Positions 11,648 to 20,752 of a DNA stretch of 64,000 bases are shown piece after piece (position 1 is the stretch's first letter; each line of letters opens with the position of its first letter). This stretch comes from Micromonospora parva. Its GTDB lineage: Bacteria > Actinomycetota > Actinomycetes > Mycobacteriales > Micromonosporaceae. Both the position numbers and the translations under genes were made by a program. The notes beneath the pieces are model-generated. The model saw only the letters and a program-made list of their open reading frames with translations. It had not been told where the DNA came from and did no database searches. Location: positions 47,534 to 111,533 of the forward strand of contig NZ_JNZS01000019.1 of assembly GCF_000718515.1 (NCBI RefSeq), given 5' to 3'.

Positions 11648-12631
11648 GTGACCGTTGGACAATCGATCGTCTTCAACGGCGACCTCGGCAGCGGCAAGAG
11701 CACCGTGTCGGTCGAGATCGCCAAGCGGCTCGGCATGCGCCGGGTCAGCGTGGGGGACCTCTACCGGGAGATGGCGCAGCAGCGGCAGATGACCGCGCTG
11801 CAGCTCAACCTGCACGCCGAGCTGGACCAGGCCGTCGACGGCTACGTCGACCAGCTCCAGCGGGACATCGCCGCCTCCGGTGAGCGCCTCATCATGGACT
11901 CCCGGTTGGCCTGGCACTTCTTCACCGACGCGCTCAAGGTGCACATGATCACCGAGCCGGGTGAGGCGGCCCGCCGGGTGCTCGCCCGACCGTCCGGGCC
12001 GGCGGAGAGCTACGCCTCCCTGGAGGAGGCCAAGGCCAAGCTCCGTGAGCGCAGCGCGAGCGAGCGGAGCCGGTTCATCATCCGGTACGGGGTGGACAAG
12101 GCCCGGCTGCGCAACTATGACCTGATCTGCGACACCACCCGGGCGTCCGCCGCCGAGGTGATCGAGCACATCGTGGCCGCGTACGAGGGCACCCTCGGCG
12201 CCGAGGTGCTGCGGGACGCGCCGCCGCTGCTGCTGCTGGACCCGGCCCGGGTCTACCCGACCGAGGACATCGCCACCCTGCGGGGCCTGTGGGACACCGA
12301 CTTCGTCGGTGGGGTGGCCGAGGCGGGCGACGAGGCCCTCGAACCGCTGAAGATCGGGTTCACCGGTGAGTACTTCTTCGTCGTCGACGGTCACCGCCGC
12401 CTCAGCGCCGCTCTGCAGAACGGGTTCTCCCTGGTCCCGGCCCAGTTGGTCGCCGAGGTCGACGAGCCGGTGGTGGGTGGGATGACCGCGATCGACTACT
12501 TCGCCGCCCAGGTGCGCCCCGGTCTGATCTACGACTGGGAGGCGGCTCACAAGATCCAACTGCCGTTGCCCGAGCCGGCGCTGCTCCGTGGCGACGCGGT
12601 GCTCGCGGGGGACCCGGGCGCCAGCGTCTGA
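11648..12631 (+). CDS. Cytidylate-kinase-like P-loop kinase fused to a ParB/sulfiredoxin-like domain
   Basis: 327 residues. The N-terminal half resembles nucleoside monophosphate kinases of the cytidylate kinase type: SIVFNGDLGSGKST P-loop (about residues 7-19), then MRRVSVGDLYREMA, a MDSRLAWHFF segment, and an Arg-rich lid-like stretch (KLRERSASERSRFIIRYG). After a linker, residues about 205-300 look like the ParB/Srx fold: YPTEDIATLRGL, FVVDGHRRLSAAL near 245, then VPAQLV; this fold includes CTP-binding ParB and the kinase SerK. GTG 11648 has AGGGGTGG seven bases upstream; the frame continues upstream without conserved sequence. Substrate unknown. Codons about 12045-12072 contain a GAGCG-rich repeat motif also seen at 45340. 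Confidence 0.7.
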   Translation: MTVGQSIVFNGDLGSGKSTVSVEIAKRLGMRRVSVGDLYREMAQQRQMTALQLNLHAELDQAVDGYVDQLQRDIAASGERLIMDSRLAWHFFTDALKVHMITEPGEAARRVLARPSGPAESYASLEEAKAKLRERSASERSRFIIRYGVDKARLRNYDLICDTTRASAAEVIEHIVAAYEGTLGAEVLRDAPPLLLLDPARVYPTEDIATLRGLWDTDFVGGVAEAGDEALEPLKIGFTGEYFFVVDGHRRLSAALQNGFSLVPAQLVAEVDEPVVGGMTAIDYFAAQVRPGLIYDWEAAHKIQLPLPEPALLRGDAVLAGDPGASV

Positions 12632-12644
12632 ACCCGGCGCGAGA

Positions 12645-12678
12645 CCGGGCCGACGCGCGGGTACGCGCGCCGGCCCGG
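12645..12678. terminator. Strong hairpin between convergent genes
   Basis: CCGGGCCGACGCGCG (12645-12659) pairs with CGCGCGCCGGCCCGG (12664-12678) over a four-base loop, with one mismatch in 15 pairs. It lies between the stop codons of the kinase-fusion gene and the convergent protease gene. No U-tract, as is common in high-GC actinobacteria; likely works in both directions. Confidence 0.65.
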
Positions 12679-12710
12679 CCACCGAGTCGTACGGCGGTCG
12701 CCGCGACGTC

Positions 12711-13991
12711 TCAGCCGAGGACGACGCCCGAGGCGCCGACTCCCGCCATGCCGGAGAAGATGTCCTCGTAGTAGAACCGCCAGGCGCAGACCCGGCCGGT
12801 CTTCACGTAGCCGGTACAGGCCGTCGACGTGAAGGTGTCGTCGATGGCGGTGTTGGTGCCGGTCGCCCAGACCTGGAGCGTGTTCGCCGCGTTCACGATC
12901 TCCACCGGGCCACCGCTGTCGCCCTGACCGACGGCGTTGGTGCCGGTGGTGTTCTCCGCCTGGACCTGACCGCAGACCTGGCCGAAGTTGCGCACGTTGA
13001 TGCAGAGGTTGCGCGCCTTCACCTGGATCGAGCAGCGGGTGCCGGAGTACGCGCCGGAGGTGCACACCCAGTTGCCGACCTGGCTGGCCGACGCGCCGAT
13101 CACCTGGTTGCTGAACTCACTGACCACGTCGCCGTTCGCGGCGGTGCTGTTGTTGAAGACCCGGCCGCCGGAGCTGCCTGACAGCAGCAGGGTGTCGGTG
13201 CCGGCGTTGCGGGTGCCGACGATGCCCATCGACTGCCCGGTCGGGTCGGTCGCGGCGTTGTTGATGTTGCCGCAGTGCGCGGCGGAGAGGATCCGCGCGG
13301 ACCCGCCCTGGAAGACCCCGAAGCCGGTGGAGCAGCCACCGCCGGTGGTGGCGTTGCGCCAGGCGGCGCCGCCCCACCACGGCGCAGTGTCGTCCCACCG
13401 CGTCGCGGGCGCGGCGGCGACCCTGGTCTGCACGGTCACCGGCACGCCGGCCATGGCCGGCGCGCCGAGCAGCCCGTCCTGCGTGCCGACGAGCAGGCCG
13501 GCCCCGTCGGCGCGCGGCCCGACCGTGGTGATCTCGTTTCCGGCCTTGGCCCGCAGCCGATCGGCTGCGGCAAGCAGTTCCCGCTGCGAGTACGCGGCGG
13601 GCAGCACCTGGGTGGCGACGGTGGCCCGGGCGGTGGCCACCAGGCTCGCCGGCGGCTCGCCCTTCCAGTAGACCTGGAGGTGGCGGGTGGTGGGGTCGGC
13701 GACGATGCCGGCGAAGCCGGAGTTCGGGCTGCGTTCGGCCACCTTCGTGATCCGCTCGGCGGCGGTGTTCATGCGCTGCTGCAGCCGGAGCAGCTCCGAC
13801 CAGGAGGCGAAGCCACCGGGCACCGGTGTGCTGTCGACGAAGGATCCGGCGGTGGTGGCCTTGCCGCCCGGTGCGGCGGCGGCCGGGGTGGTGGTCAGGC
13901 CCGCGGCGAGCAGCGTGAGACCGATCGCGGCGACGGCGACGCGACGCAGCAGCGCCACCGGGCGTCGGGTGGTCGGGTGTGGACGGATCAT
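12711..13991 (-). CDS. Secreted trypsin-like serine protease
   Basis: 426 residues. Twin-arginine-like or Sec signal peptide: basic start with RR, hydrophobic VAVAAIGLTLLAAGL, cleavage probably after AAAA near residue 40. A propeptide-like region of about 170 residues follows, containing VYWKGEPP and LLAAADRLRAKAG, as in bacterial S1 propeptides. The mature chymotrypsin fold shows the full triad: His in ILSAAHCG (near 239), Asp in NAGTDTLLL (near 265), Ser in GQGDSGGPV (near 358). Six or more cysteines suggest disulfides. ATG 13991 is preceded by GGAAGAGG. Expected to be exported and self-activated; the substrate cannot be told. Divergent from the HTH/NB-ARC regulator. Confidence 0.88.
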   Translation of the reverse strand: MIRPHPTTRRPVALLRRVAVAAIGLTLLAAGLTTTPAAAAPGGKATTAGSFVDSTPVPGGFASWSELLRLQQRMNTAAERITKVAERSPNSGFAGIVADPTTRHLQVYWKGEPPASLVATARATVATQVLPAAYSQRELLAAADRLRAKAGNEITTVGPRADGAGLLVGTQDGLLGAPAMAGVPVTVQTRVAAAPATRWDDTAPWWGGAAWRNATTGGGCSTGFGVFQGGSARILSAAHCGNINNAATDPTGQSMGIVGTRNAGTDTLLLSGSSGGRVFNNSTAANGDVVSEFSNQVIGASASQVGNWVCTSGAYSGTRCSIQVKARNLCINVRNFGQVCGQVQAENTTGTNAVGQGDSGGPVEIVNAANTLQVWATGTNTAIDDTFTSTACTGYVKTGRVCAWRFYYEDIFSGMAGVGASGVVLG

Positions 13992-14130
13992 CGGGTACCT
14001 CTTCCCCCAGGGGTCGTGGAGCGGGCCGTGCCCGCACCAGGACGGTGGCACCGGCGCCCGCGTCGCGGGGCGGATCCTGGACGGGACTGGACACCGCTGG
14101 ACGGCGCCGGCCGGTGACGGTCCGCAGTGG

Positions 14131-14157
14131 AACTGTCATAGATTGGCAACTGTCTAT
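14131..14157. promoter_or_regulatory. Possible operator between the protease and regulator genes
   Basis: The 238-base divergent gap is GC-rich except here. AACTGTC occurs at 14131-14137 and 14148-14154, 17 bases apart. ATAGA (14138-14142) and TCTAT (14153-14157) form an inverted repeat with a 10-base spacer. The position, 73-99 bases before the regulator start, fits an autoregulatory site. Confidence 0.35.
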
Positions 14158-14229
14158 CGATCGGCGAGTGGGCGGAATTACCCTGCCCGTGCGTGTCCGG
14201 GGGGCCGGACGACCGGGGGTGGGGGCCGC

Positions 14230-16695
14230 ATGTCTGACCAGTGGGTACCTTCCGGTGCTCATCACACGTCACATGGGTCGCCGCTGGCGTTCGAGCTGGC
14301 CCAGACCGCCGCCGAGGCGCAGACCCTGCCGGAGTTGGCCGGGGTGCTGCGCCAGCTGCGTCGGCGCGAGGCGCGGCAGCAGGGCGAGACGCTGCTGACG
14401 TACCGGCAGTTGGCAGCGAAGACCGGCTGGTCACGCGGGATCATCGGGGAGTACTTCGCCGGCAACATCCTGCCGCCGCCGGAGCGGTTCGACGTCCTCA
14501 TCCGACTGCTCGGGGCGACCGGCGCCGAGCAGGGCGTGCTGGCCACCGCGCGGGACCGGGTCGAGGAGTGCCGCCGACGCCCGAACCGGGAGCACGCCGC
14601 CACCGGCCGGTCGGTCGTCCGGGCCAGGGCCGGCGGCCCGCGTACCGCAACGACGTCCCCCCGGTTCCCGGTGCCCCGTCAACTGCCCCCGGCACTGCCC
14701 GGGTTCGTCGGACGCGCGACCCAACTCGCGCGGCTCGATGCCGAGTGCGCCGGGACCGTGGCGGGCGGCGACGACGCCGTGGCCCCGGTCACCGTCCTGA
14801 CGTTGTCCGGCACCGCCGGGGTCGGCAAGACGACCCTCGCCGTCAACTGGGCGCACCGGGTCGCCGATCGCTTCCCGGACGGTCAGCTCTACGTCGACCT
14901 GCGCGGGTTCGACTCGACCGGGACGGTGGTGACGGCCGTCGAGGTGGTTCGGGGCTTCCTGGAGGCGCTCGAGGTGCCGCCCGAGCGCATCCCCACCCAC
15001 CTGCCCGCGCAGGTGGGCCTCTACCGCAGCCTGCTCGCGGGCCGCCGGATGCTGGTGCTGCTGGACAACGCCCGCGACGCCGACCAGGTCCGGCCCCTGC
15101 TGGTCGGCAGCCCGAGCTGCCTGGTCCTGGTCACCAGTCGCAACCGGCTCGCCGGCCTGATCGCCGCCGACGGTGCCCGGCCGATCGGCGTCGACCTGCT
15201 CAGCACCGCCGAGGCCTGGCAACTGTTGGCGCGGCGGCTCGGCGCGGACCGGTTGGCGGCCGAGCCACAGGCGGTGGACGAGATCATCGAACGGTGCGCC
15301 CGGCTGCCGCTGGCGCTGGCGGTGCTCGCCGCGAGGGGCGCGGAGAAGCCGGAGTTCCCACTGGCCGTGCTCGCCGCCGAGCTGCGGGCGGCGCCGCGAC
15401 CACTCGACTCGTTCGACGGTGGGGACGCCGGCACCGACGTGCAGGCCGTCTTCTCCTGGTCGTACCGGAGCCTCACCCCGCCGGCGGCGCGGCTGTTCCG
15501 GCTCATCGGCTGCCACCCCGGACCGGACATCGGGTTCGCGGCGGCGGCCAGCCTGGCCGGACTGCCCCGGGCCCAGGTGCCCCGACTGCTGGCGGAGCTG
15601 GCCCACGCCCACCTCGTCACCGAGCACGCCCCCGGCCGGTTCGGCGCGCACGACCTGCTCCGGGCGTACGCGGCCGAGCAGGTCGAACGGCTCGAACCGG
15701 CGCCGGCCCGGCGGGCCGCGATCCGGCGTGGGCTGGACCACTACCTGCACACCGCGCACGCGGCGGCCCTGCTGCTGCAACCGGGCCGCGATCCGGTCAC
15801 CCTCGCCGCCGCGGCACCGGGCGTGGTGCCCGAGGAGATCAGCGACCTCGCTTCGGCGCTCGCCTGGTTCACCGCCGAGTACCCGGTGCTGCTGGCGGCG
15901 GTCGCCCACGCGAGGCGGACCGGGTTCGACGGCCACGCCTGGCAGCTGGCCTGGACACTCGTGGACTTCCTGCAACGTCGGGGGCGGTGGCCGGACCTGG
16001 CCGTGGCCCAGCGCAACGCCCTGGCCGGGGCGCAGCGCAGCGGCGACCGACCCGGGCAGGCGAACGCCCACCGCGACCTCGCCCGGGTGCTGTCCCGGCT
16101 GGGTCGGGTCAACGAGGCGGCGAGGAACTACCGCCAGGCCCTGACGATCTTCGCCGAGCTGGGTGACCACACCGGGCAGGCGCGCACCCACCGGGCCTTC
16201 GGCGCGATGCTCGACGGGCTCGGCCGGCACGCCGAGTCGCTGGAGCAGAGCGAGCGCGCCCTGGCGCTGTACCGCAGCGCCGGCCACGTCGCCGGGGAGG
16301 CCAGCGCCCGCAACGCGGTGGGGTGGGCGTACGCCCAGCTCGGTCGGTACCCGCCGGCGCTCAGCCACTGCCGGGAGGCGTTGGCGCTGCTGCGGACGAC
16401 AGGCGACCGGCACGGTGAGGCGAACACCTGGGACAGCCTCGGCTTCATCCACGCCCGGCTCGGTGAACACCGGGCCGCGATCCGCTGCTTCCAGCGGGCG
16501 CTCGGGCTGTACCGGCGGGTCAGCGACCGCTACGACGAGGCGGACACCCTGTCCCGGCTCGGCGAGAGCCGCCAGGCGGTGGGGGACGCGGCCGGTGCCG
16601 CGCGCACCTGGCGGCGGGCCCTGGGCATCCTCGACGACCTCGGCCACCCGGACGCCGAGCGGGTGCGTGACCTGCTCGACCGGGCCGCCCGGTGA
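14230..16695 (+). CDS. HTH / NB-ARC ATPase / TPR regulator (AfsR-like, without SARP domain)
   Basis: 821-residue STAND-class signalling ATPase. An N-terminal XRE-like helix-turn-helix lies around residues 55-85 (YRQLAAKTGWSRGIIGEYFAG), followed by a basic linker. The NB-ARC module has Walker A SGTAGVGKTT (about 193-202), Walker B RRMLVLLDN (about 272), CLVLVTSRNRLAGL sensor and a RLPLALAVLA (GLPL-like) motif, then a winged-helix segment (LRAYAAEQVERL). Residues about 590-821 are tetratricopeptide repeats (ALTIFAELGDHTGQAR, ALALYRSAGHVAGEASAR, ALALLRTTGDRHGEA and more). Likely a transcription factor that oligomerises on a signal sensed by the TPRs; the target may be the divergent protease or itself. 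Confidence 0.85.
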   Translation: MSDQWVPSGAHHTSHGSPLAFELAQTAAEAQTLPELAGVLRQLRRREARQQGETLLTYRQLAAKTGWSRGIIGEYFAGNILPPPERFDVLIRLLGATGAEQGVLATARDRVEECRRRPNREHAATGRSVVRARAGGPRTATTSPRFPVPRQLPPALPGFVGRATQLARLDAECAGTVAGGDDAVAPVTVLTLSGTAGVGKTTLAVNWAHRVADRFPDGQLYVDLRGFDSTGTVVTAVEVVRGFLEALEVPPERIPTHLPAQVGLYRSLLAGRRMLVLLDNARDADQVRPLLVGSPSCLVLVTSRNRLAGLIAADGARPIGVDLLSTAEAWQLLARRLGADRLAAEPQAVDEIIERCARLPLALAVLAARGAEKPEFPLAVLAAELRAAPRPLDSFDGGDAGTDVQAVFSWSYRSLTPPAARLFRLIGCHPGPDIGFAAAASLAGLPRAQVPRLLAELAHAHLVTEHAPGRFGAHDLLRAYAAEQVERLEPAPARRAAIRRGLDHYLHTAHAAALLLQPGRDPVTLAAAAPGVVPEEISDLASALAWFTAEYPVLLAAVAHARRTGFDGHAWQLAWTLVDFLQRRGRWPDLAVAQRNALAGAQRSGDRPGQANAHRDLARVLSRLGRVNEAARNYRQALTIFAELGDHTGQARTHRAFGAMLDGLGRHAESLEQSERALALYRSAGHVAGEASARNAVGWAYAQLGRYPPALSHCREALALLRTTGDRHGEANTWDSLGFIHARLGEHRAAIRCFQRALGLYRRVSDRYDEADTLSRLGESRQAVGDAAGAARTWRRALGILDDLGHPDAERVRDLLDRAAR

Positions 16696-16806
16696 CGCTG
16701 GGCACACCGGCGGTGGTTGATCGAGGTGCGCCGCCCGGCGTCCGGCCGGGCACTCCGTAGACTGGTACGGCACCGCTCGTCCACCCCGAAGAAGGAGCCG
16801 TCCCGC

Positions 16807-17364
16807 GTGACCGTCCAGCCCATCCGTCTGTTTGGGGATCCGGTGCTGCGCACGCCGGCCGATCCGGTGGTCGACTTCGACGCCGAGCTCCGTCGGCTCG
16901 TCGCCGACCTCACCGACACGATGCGTGAGCAGAACGGCGCCGGCCTGGCCGCGCCGCAGCTCGGTGTGAGCCTGCGGGTGTTCACCTTCGACGTCGACGA
17001 CGTCCTCGGGCACCTGATCAACCCGGTGCTGGAGTTCCCCGACGAGGAGGAACAGGACGGCCCCGAGGGCTGCCTGTCGATCCCCGGGCTGTACTTCGAC
17101 ACCAAGCGCCGGCAGAACGTGGTCGCCAAGGGCTTCAGCTCGTTCGGCGACCCGGTGCAGATCGTCGGCACCGGTCTGATGGCGCGCTGCGTGCAGCACG
17201 AGACCGACCACCTCGACGGGGTGCTCTTCCTGGACCGACTGGACCCGGAGGGGCGCAAGGAAGCCATGAAGGCGATCCGCCAGGCCGAATGGTACGACGC
17301 GGCGGCCCCGCCCACGGTCAAGCTCAGCCCGCACATCAGCGACCCCTTCGGTCTGGGGCGCTGA
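16807..17364 (+). CDS. def: Peptide deformylase
   Basis: Iron/zinc metalloprotease that removes the N-formyl group from nascent proteins. 185 residues from GTG 16807, with AAGGAG about 11 bases upstream. All three motifs are intact: [10 protein letters not shown] (about 44-53), EGCLSIPG (about 87-94, metal-binding Cys) and QHETDHLDG (about 131-139, two His ligands and catalytic Glu). Directly followed by fmt, which adds the formyl group Def removes, then rsmB: a common translation cluster. The short gap upstream holds GTAGACT, a possible -10 element. Confidence 0.96.
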   Translation: MTVQPIRLFGDPVLRTPADPVVDFDAELRRLVADLTDTMREQNGAGLAAPQLGVSLRVFTFDVDDVLGHLINPVLEFPDEEEQDGPEGCLSIPGLYFDTKRRQNVVAKGFSSFGDPVQIVGTGLMARCVQHETDHLDGVLFLDRLDPEGRKEAMKAIRQAEWYDAAAPPTVKLSPHISDPFGLGR

Positions 17365-17369
17365 CCCGG

Positions 17370-18296
17370 ATGCGCGTCATCTTCGCCGGTACGCCGGCCG
17401 TCGCCGTGCCCGCCCTGGCCGCCGTCGCCGCCTCCCGGCACGAGCTGGTGGCCGTGGTCACCCGGCCCGACGCGCCCGCCGGGCGTGGCCGCGGTCTGTC
17501 CCGTTCCCCGGTCGGCGCGTGGGCCGACGAGCATGGCGTGGAGGTGCTCACCCCGGCCCGCCCCCGCGACCCGGAGTTCCTCGACCGGCTGCGCGAGCTG
17601 GAGCCGGACTGCGTGCCGGTGGTCGCCTACGGCGCACTGGTGCCGCCGGCGGCCCTGGAGATCCCCCGGCACGGCTGGATCAACCTGCACTTCTCCCTGC
17701 TGCCCGCGTGGCGTGGCGCCGCGCCGGTGCAGCACGCCGTGCTGCACGGCGACGAGCTGACCGGGGCCAGCGTCTTCCAGTTGGAGGAGGGCCTGGACAC
17801 CGGGCCGGTCTACGGCACGCTGACCGACGAGATCCGCCCCGCCGACACCTCCGGTGACCTGTTGGAGCGACTCGCCGACTCCGGCGCCGGGCTGCTGGTG
17901 GCGGTGCTCGACGCGATCGCCGACGGCACCGCCCGCGCCGAGCCGCAGCCCGCCGACGGGGTGTCGCTGGCACCGAAGCTGACAGTGGATGACGCGCGGG
18001 TGCGCTGGGGCGACCCGGCCTTCGCCGTGGACCGGCGGATCCGGGCCTGCACGCCCGCGCCGGGCGGCTGGACCACGTTCCGCGACGAGCGGGTGAAGCT
18101 CGGCCCGGTGTCCCCGGTGCCTGACGGCCCCGAGCTGAAGCCGGGGCAGTTGCTGGTGGAGAAGTCCCGGGTGCTGGTCGGCACGGCGACAGTGCCGGTG
18201 CGTCTCGGTGAGGTCCGCGCCGCGGGCAAGCGGGCCATGGGCGCGACCGACTGGGCGCGCGGCGTCCGGGTCGGCGCTGGAGAGGAATTCGCGTGA
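17370..18296 (+). CDS. fmt: Methionyl-tRNA formyltransferase
   Basis: Formylates initiator Met-tRNA with 10-formyltetrahydrofolate. 308 residues from ATG five bases after the def stop. [15 protein letters not shown] starts the Rossmann-like domain. The formyl-transfer motif is [19 protein letters not shown] at about residues 101-119, containing the catalytic Asn-His and the SLLP loop. [10 protein letters not shown] follows. The C-terminal OB-like domain starts near 205. The stop overlaps the rsmB start (GTGA), indicating coupled translation. Confidence 0.95.
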   Translation: MRVIFAGTPAVAVPALAAVAASRHELVAVVTRPDAPAGRGRGLSRSPVGAWADEHGVEVLTPARPRDPEFLDRLRELEPDCVPVVAYGALVPPAALEIPRHGWINLHFSLLPAWRGAAPVQHAVLHGDELTGASVFQLEEGLDTGPVYGTLTDEIRPADTSGDLLERLADSGAGLLVAVLDAIADGTARAEPQPADGVSLAPKLTVDDARVRWGDPAFAVDRRIRACTPAPGGWTTFRDERVKLGPVSPVPDGPELKPGQLLVEKSRVLVGTATVPVRLGEVRAAGKRAMGATDWARGVRVGAGEEFA

Positions 18297-19729
18297 CGGC
18301 ACCGGAGGGAACCCGCCCGACGCGCTCCGGCCCGTCAACCGGCCGGGGCGGGGATCGCCGCCCGACCCGGCCACCACTGGACCGACCGCGTCGCGCCGCG
18401 TACGAGGCGGTGGCGGCGGTGCACCGGGACGACGCGTTCGCCAACCTGGTGCTGCCGACCATCCTGCGCGAGGAGGGGCTGTTCGGTCGGGACGCGGCCT
18501 TCGCCACCGAGCTGACCTACGGCACCCTGCGCAACCTGGGCACGCTGGACGCGATCCTGACCGACGCGGCCGGCCGGGACGTGGCCCGGATCGACCCGCC
18601 GGTCCGTGACGCGCTGCGGCTCGGGGCGTACCAACTCCTGCACACCCGGGTGCCGGCGCACGCCGCGGTCTCGTCCACGGTGGACCTGGTCCGCTCGGTC
18701 GCACCGGGGGCCACCGGCTTCGCCAACGCGGTGCTGCGTGAGGTGTCGAGCCGGGACGCGGACGCCTGGGTGGCGAAGCTCGCCCCACCGATGGAGACCG
18801 ACCCGGTCGGGCACCTCGCGTTGGCGTACAGCCATCCGCAGTGGATCGTGCGGGCCTTCTCCGAGGCGCTCGGCGGCGACCTGGGGGAGACGGCCCGCCT
18901 CCTGATCGAGGACAATGAGCGCCCGCCGGTGCACCTGTGCGCGCGGCCGGGGCTGATCGACCCGATCGAGCTGGCCGACCAGGTCGGCGGTGCGCCCGGC
19001 GCCTTCTCGCCGTACGCCGTCTATCTGCCCGGTGGCGCGCCGGGCGACATCCCGGCGGTGGTCGACGGCCGTGCCCACGTCCAGGACGAGGGCTCCCAGT
19101 TGGTCGCCGCCGCGCTCGCCGACGCGCCGTTGGACGGCCCGGACGGCCGGTGGCTGGACCTGTGCGCCGGCCCGGGTGGCAAGGCCGGCCTGCTCGGCGC
19201 GCTGGCCGCGCAGCGGGGTGCCCGGGTGACAGCTGTCGAGGTGGCCGAGCACCGGGCCCGGCTGGTCTCGCTGGCGACCCGGGATCTTCCGGTGGCCGTG
19301 CTGACCATGGACGGCCGGGAGGTCGGCAGCGACCCGAAGGTGCCGGAGCAGCACTTCGACCGGGTGCTGGTGGACGCGCCGTGCACGGGGCTGGGCTCGC
19401 TGCGTCGTCGGCCGGAGTCGCGCTGGCGTCGCCAACCGTCCGACCTGCCGCCGCTGACCCGGCTGCAACGGGAGTTGCTCGGCGCGGCGCTGCGGGCGGT
19501 CCGCCCGGGCGGCCTGGTCGCCTACGTCACCTGCTCGCCGCACACCGTCGAGACGCACGTGACGGTGACCGAGGCGGCCCGCCGCAGCGGGGTTCCGGTG
19601 GATTTCGTGGACGCCCGGCCGCTGTTGCCGGCCGGCATGCCCGGTCTCGGCGACGGGCCGACCGTGCAGCTGTGGCCACACCGCCACGGCACCGACGCGA
19701 TGTTCCTCGCCGTCCTACGCCGGGGCTGA
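18293..19729 (+). CDS. rsmB: 16S rRNA m5C967 methyltransferase
   Basis: SAM-dependent RNA cytosine C5 methylase of the Sun/RsmB family. 478 residues. Residues 1-40 are a basic, disordered leader. Residues about 40-180 are the NusB-like RNA-binding domain ([23 protein letters not shown]). The catalytic part has SAM motif [18 protein letters not shown] (near 288), the motif IV cysteine in [10 protein letters not shown] (near 360) and the motif VI cysteine in VTCSPHTVE (near 412), the two-Cys arrangement of RNA m5C enzymes. Coupled to fmt; ends at a strong terminator. Confidence 0.94.
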   Translation: MTAPEGTRPTRSGPSTGRGGDRRPTRPPLDRPRRAAYEAVAAVHRDDAFANLVLPTILREEGLFGRDAAFATELTYGTLRNLGTLDAILTDAAGRDVARIDPPVRDALRLGAYQLLHTRVPAHAAVSSTVDLVRSVAPGATGFANAVLREVSSRDADAWVAKLAPPMETDPVGHLALAYSHPQWIVRAFSEALGGDLGETARLLIEDNERPPVHLCARPGLIDPIELADQVGGAPGAFSPYAVYLPGGAPGDIPAVVDGRAHVQDEGSQLVAAALADAPLDGPDGRWLDLCAGPGGKAGLLGALAAQRGARVTAVEVAEHRARLVSLATRDLPVAVLTMDGREVGSDPKVPEQHFDRVLVDAPCTGLGSLRRRPESRWRRQPSDLPPLTRLQRELLGAALRAVRPGGLVAYVTCSPHTVETHVTVTEAARRSGVPVDFVDARPLLPAGMPGLGDGPTVQLWPHRHGTDAMFLAVLRRG

Positions 19730-19739
19730 TCCGACCCAC

Positions 19740-19771
19740 GCGTCCGGCCGGTCACCCGACCGGCCGGACGC
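19740..19771. terminator. Bidirectional terminator between rsmB and the septum lipoprotein gene
   Basis: A perfect 13-base inverted repeat: GCGTCCGGCCGGT (19740-19752) and ACCGGCCGGACGC (19759-19771) with a six-base loop, between convergent stop codons. Confidence 0.75.
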
Positions 19772-19779
19772 CGTGTGGC

Positions 19780-20670
19780 CTAGGTGACCGGGAGGCCCTT
19801 GGTGCCGGCGTTCTTCATCGACCGGGTCAGGTTCCGGTCGGAGATCCAGAGGAAGCACTGCACGCCCCGGTTGCCGTTGCGCCACTCCTCCTCGTACGGC
19901 TGGTAGTAGATCGTCCCGGCGCGGAAGTCCAGCTGGGAGTTGTCCGGAACCTTGGCGTACTTGGCGATCATCGTCTGGCAGGCCCGGTGGGTCCGCTTGA
20001 CGTCGCTGGTGAACCTGGCGTAGCTGACGTCCGGGGCCTGCCAGACGCCGACGAACTCGGCGTGGTGCTTGGCGGTGCAGGAGACCGGCACCATCTCGTC
20101 GATGTCGTCCTTGACCATCTTCGGGTTGAAGCAGCGGTACGCCAGCGGGGCCGCGCCGGACAACGCGCCCCGGAGGCTGCCGGTGCGCAGATCGACGGCG
20201 GTGTCGTCGATGCTGGCGATCTCGGTGACGTCGCAGCGGTACCAGCGGGCCCCGCCCGACCAGGCCTGCGGCGACGGCAGCACGACGGTCAGGCCGAGCC
20301 GCCCGGAACGCCAGTCGGCGCCCACCGCCTTGTTGACCGCGGTGTCGCACCCGGCCTGCGCGGACCGCATGCCGGCCGAGCCGGGCTGCGGGGGCGCGCC
20401 GCCGTCGGCGCCCGGGCCGGTGAGGGTGCCGACGTGCATGGTCTCCACCCGGTGCGCCTCGGTGCACGGCGTCGGGTTGTAGCCGGTCAGGAAGCCGACC
20501 TGCTGGGAGCTCTGGTGGCACACGTCGGCGGCGGGGACGAACTGTTGCGCCGCGACGGGCGCCGGCCAGTCGTCGGTGAGGTCACTGTCGACTCCGGCGG
20601 GTGCGCCGCACCCGGCCAGCGCCAGGGCCAGCGCCCCGCCCCCGGCCAACGTCGCCAACCACCGTCGCAT
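19780..20670 (-). CDS. Septum-formation family lipoprotein, downstream copy
   Basis: 296 residues. ATG 20670 is set by GGGAGG upstream and an immediate lipoprotein signal (MRRWLATLAGGGALALALAGC; lipobox LAGC). The mature part has many cysteines and two repeats of a PC-EAHR / SCTAKHHAEFVG pattern typical of the actinobacterial septum-formation domain. Conserved segments shared with the next gene include [24 protein letters not shown] and LTRSM. About 50 percent identical by eye to the upstream copy. Probably surface-attached; exact role unknown despite the family name. Its own -10-like element lies 63 bases upstream, inside the end of the previous gene's flank. Confidence 0.85.
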   Translation of the reverse strand: MRRWLATLAGGGALALALAGCGAPAGVDSDLTDDWPAPVAAQQFVPAADVCHQSSQQVGFLTGYNPTPCTEAHRVETMHVGTLTGPGADGGAPPQPGSAGMRSAQAGCDTAVNKAVGADWRSGRLGLTVVLPSPQAWSGGARWYRCDVTEIASIDDTAVDLRTGSLRGALSGAAPLAYRCFNPKMVKDDIDEMVPVSCTAKHHAEFVGVWQAPDVSYARFTSDVKRTHRACQTMIAKYAKVPDNSQLDFRAGTIYYQPYEEEWRNGNRGVQCFLWISDRNLTRSMKNAGTKGLPVT

Positions 20671-20732
20671 CCCGACCTCCCGCCGCCGGTGGCCCCCGAC
20701 CGGACCCAACCGGTCGGTAGCGCCACGGCGCA

Positions 20733-20747
20733 GCAGCATACGGCACC
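20733..20747 (-). promoter_or_regulatory. Duplicated 15-base promoter-like element, copy for the downstream lipoprotein
   Basis: Reads GGTGCCGTATGCTGC on the minus strand, with TATGCT as a -10 hexamer. The element starts 63 bases from the start codon, exactly as in the second copy. Confidence 0.5.
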
Positions 20748-20752
20748 GATGC

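Noticed and set aside
14230..16695. STAND-type antiphage (Avs-like) defence gene
   Set aside because: It has a DNA-binding HTH at the N-terminus and TPRs at the C-terminus, but no nuclease, TIR or other effector domain. It fits AfsR-like transcription regulators, and no other defence gene is nearby.
14431..17334. 967-codon minus-strand frame opposite the NB-ARC regulator and def
   Set aside because: Antisense shadow of convincing plus-strand genes.
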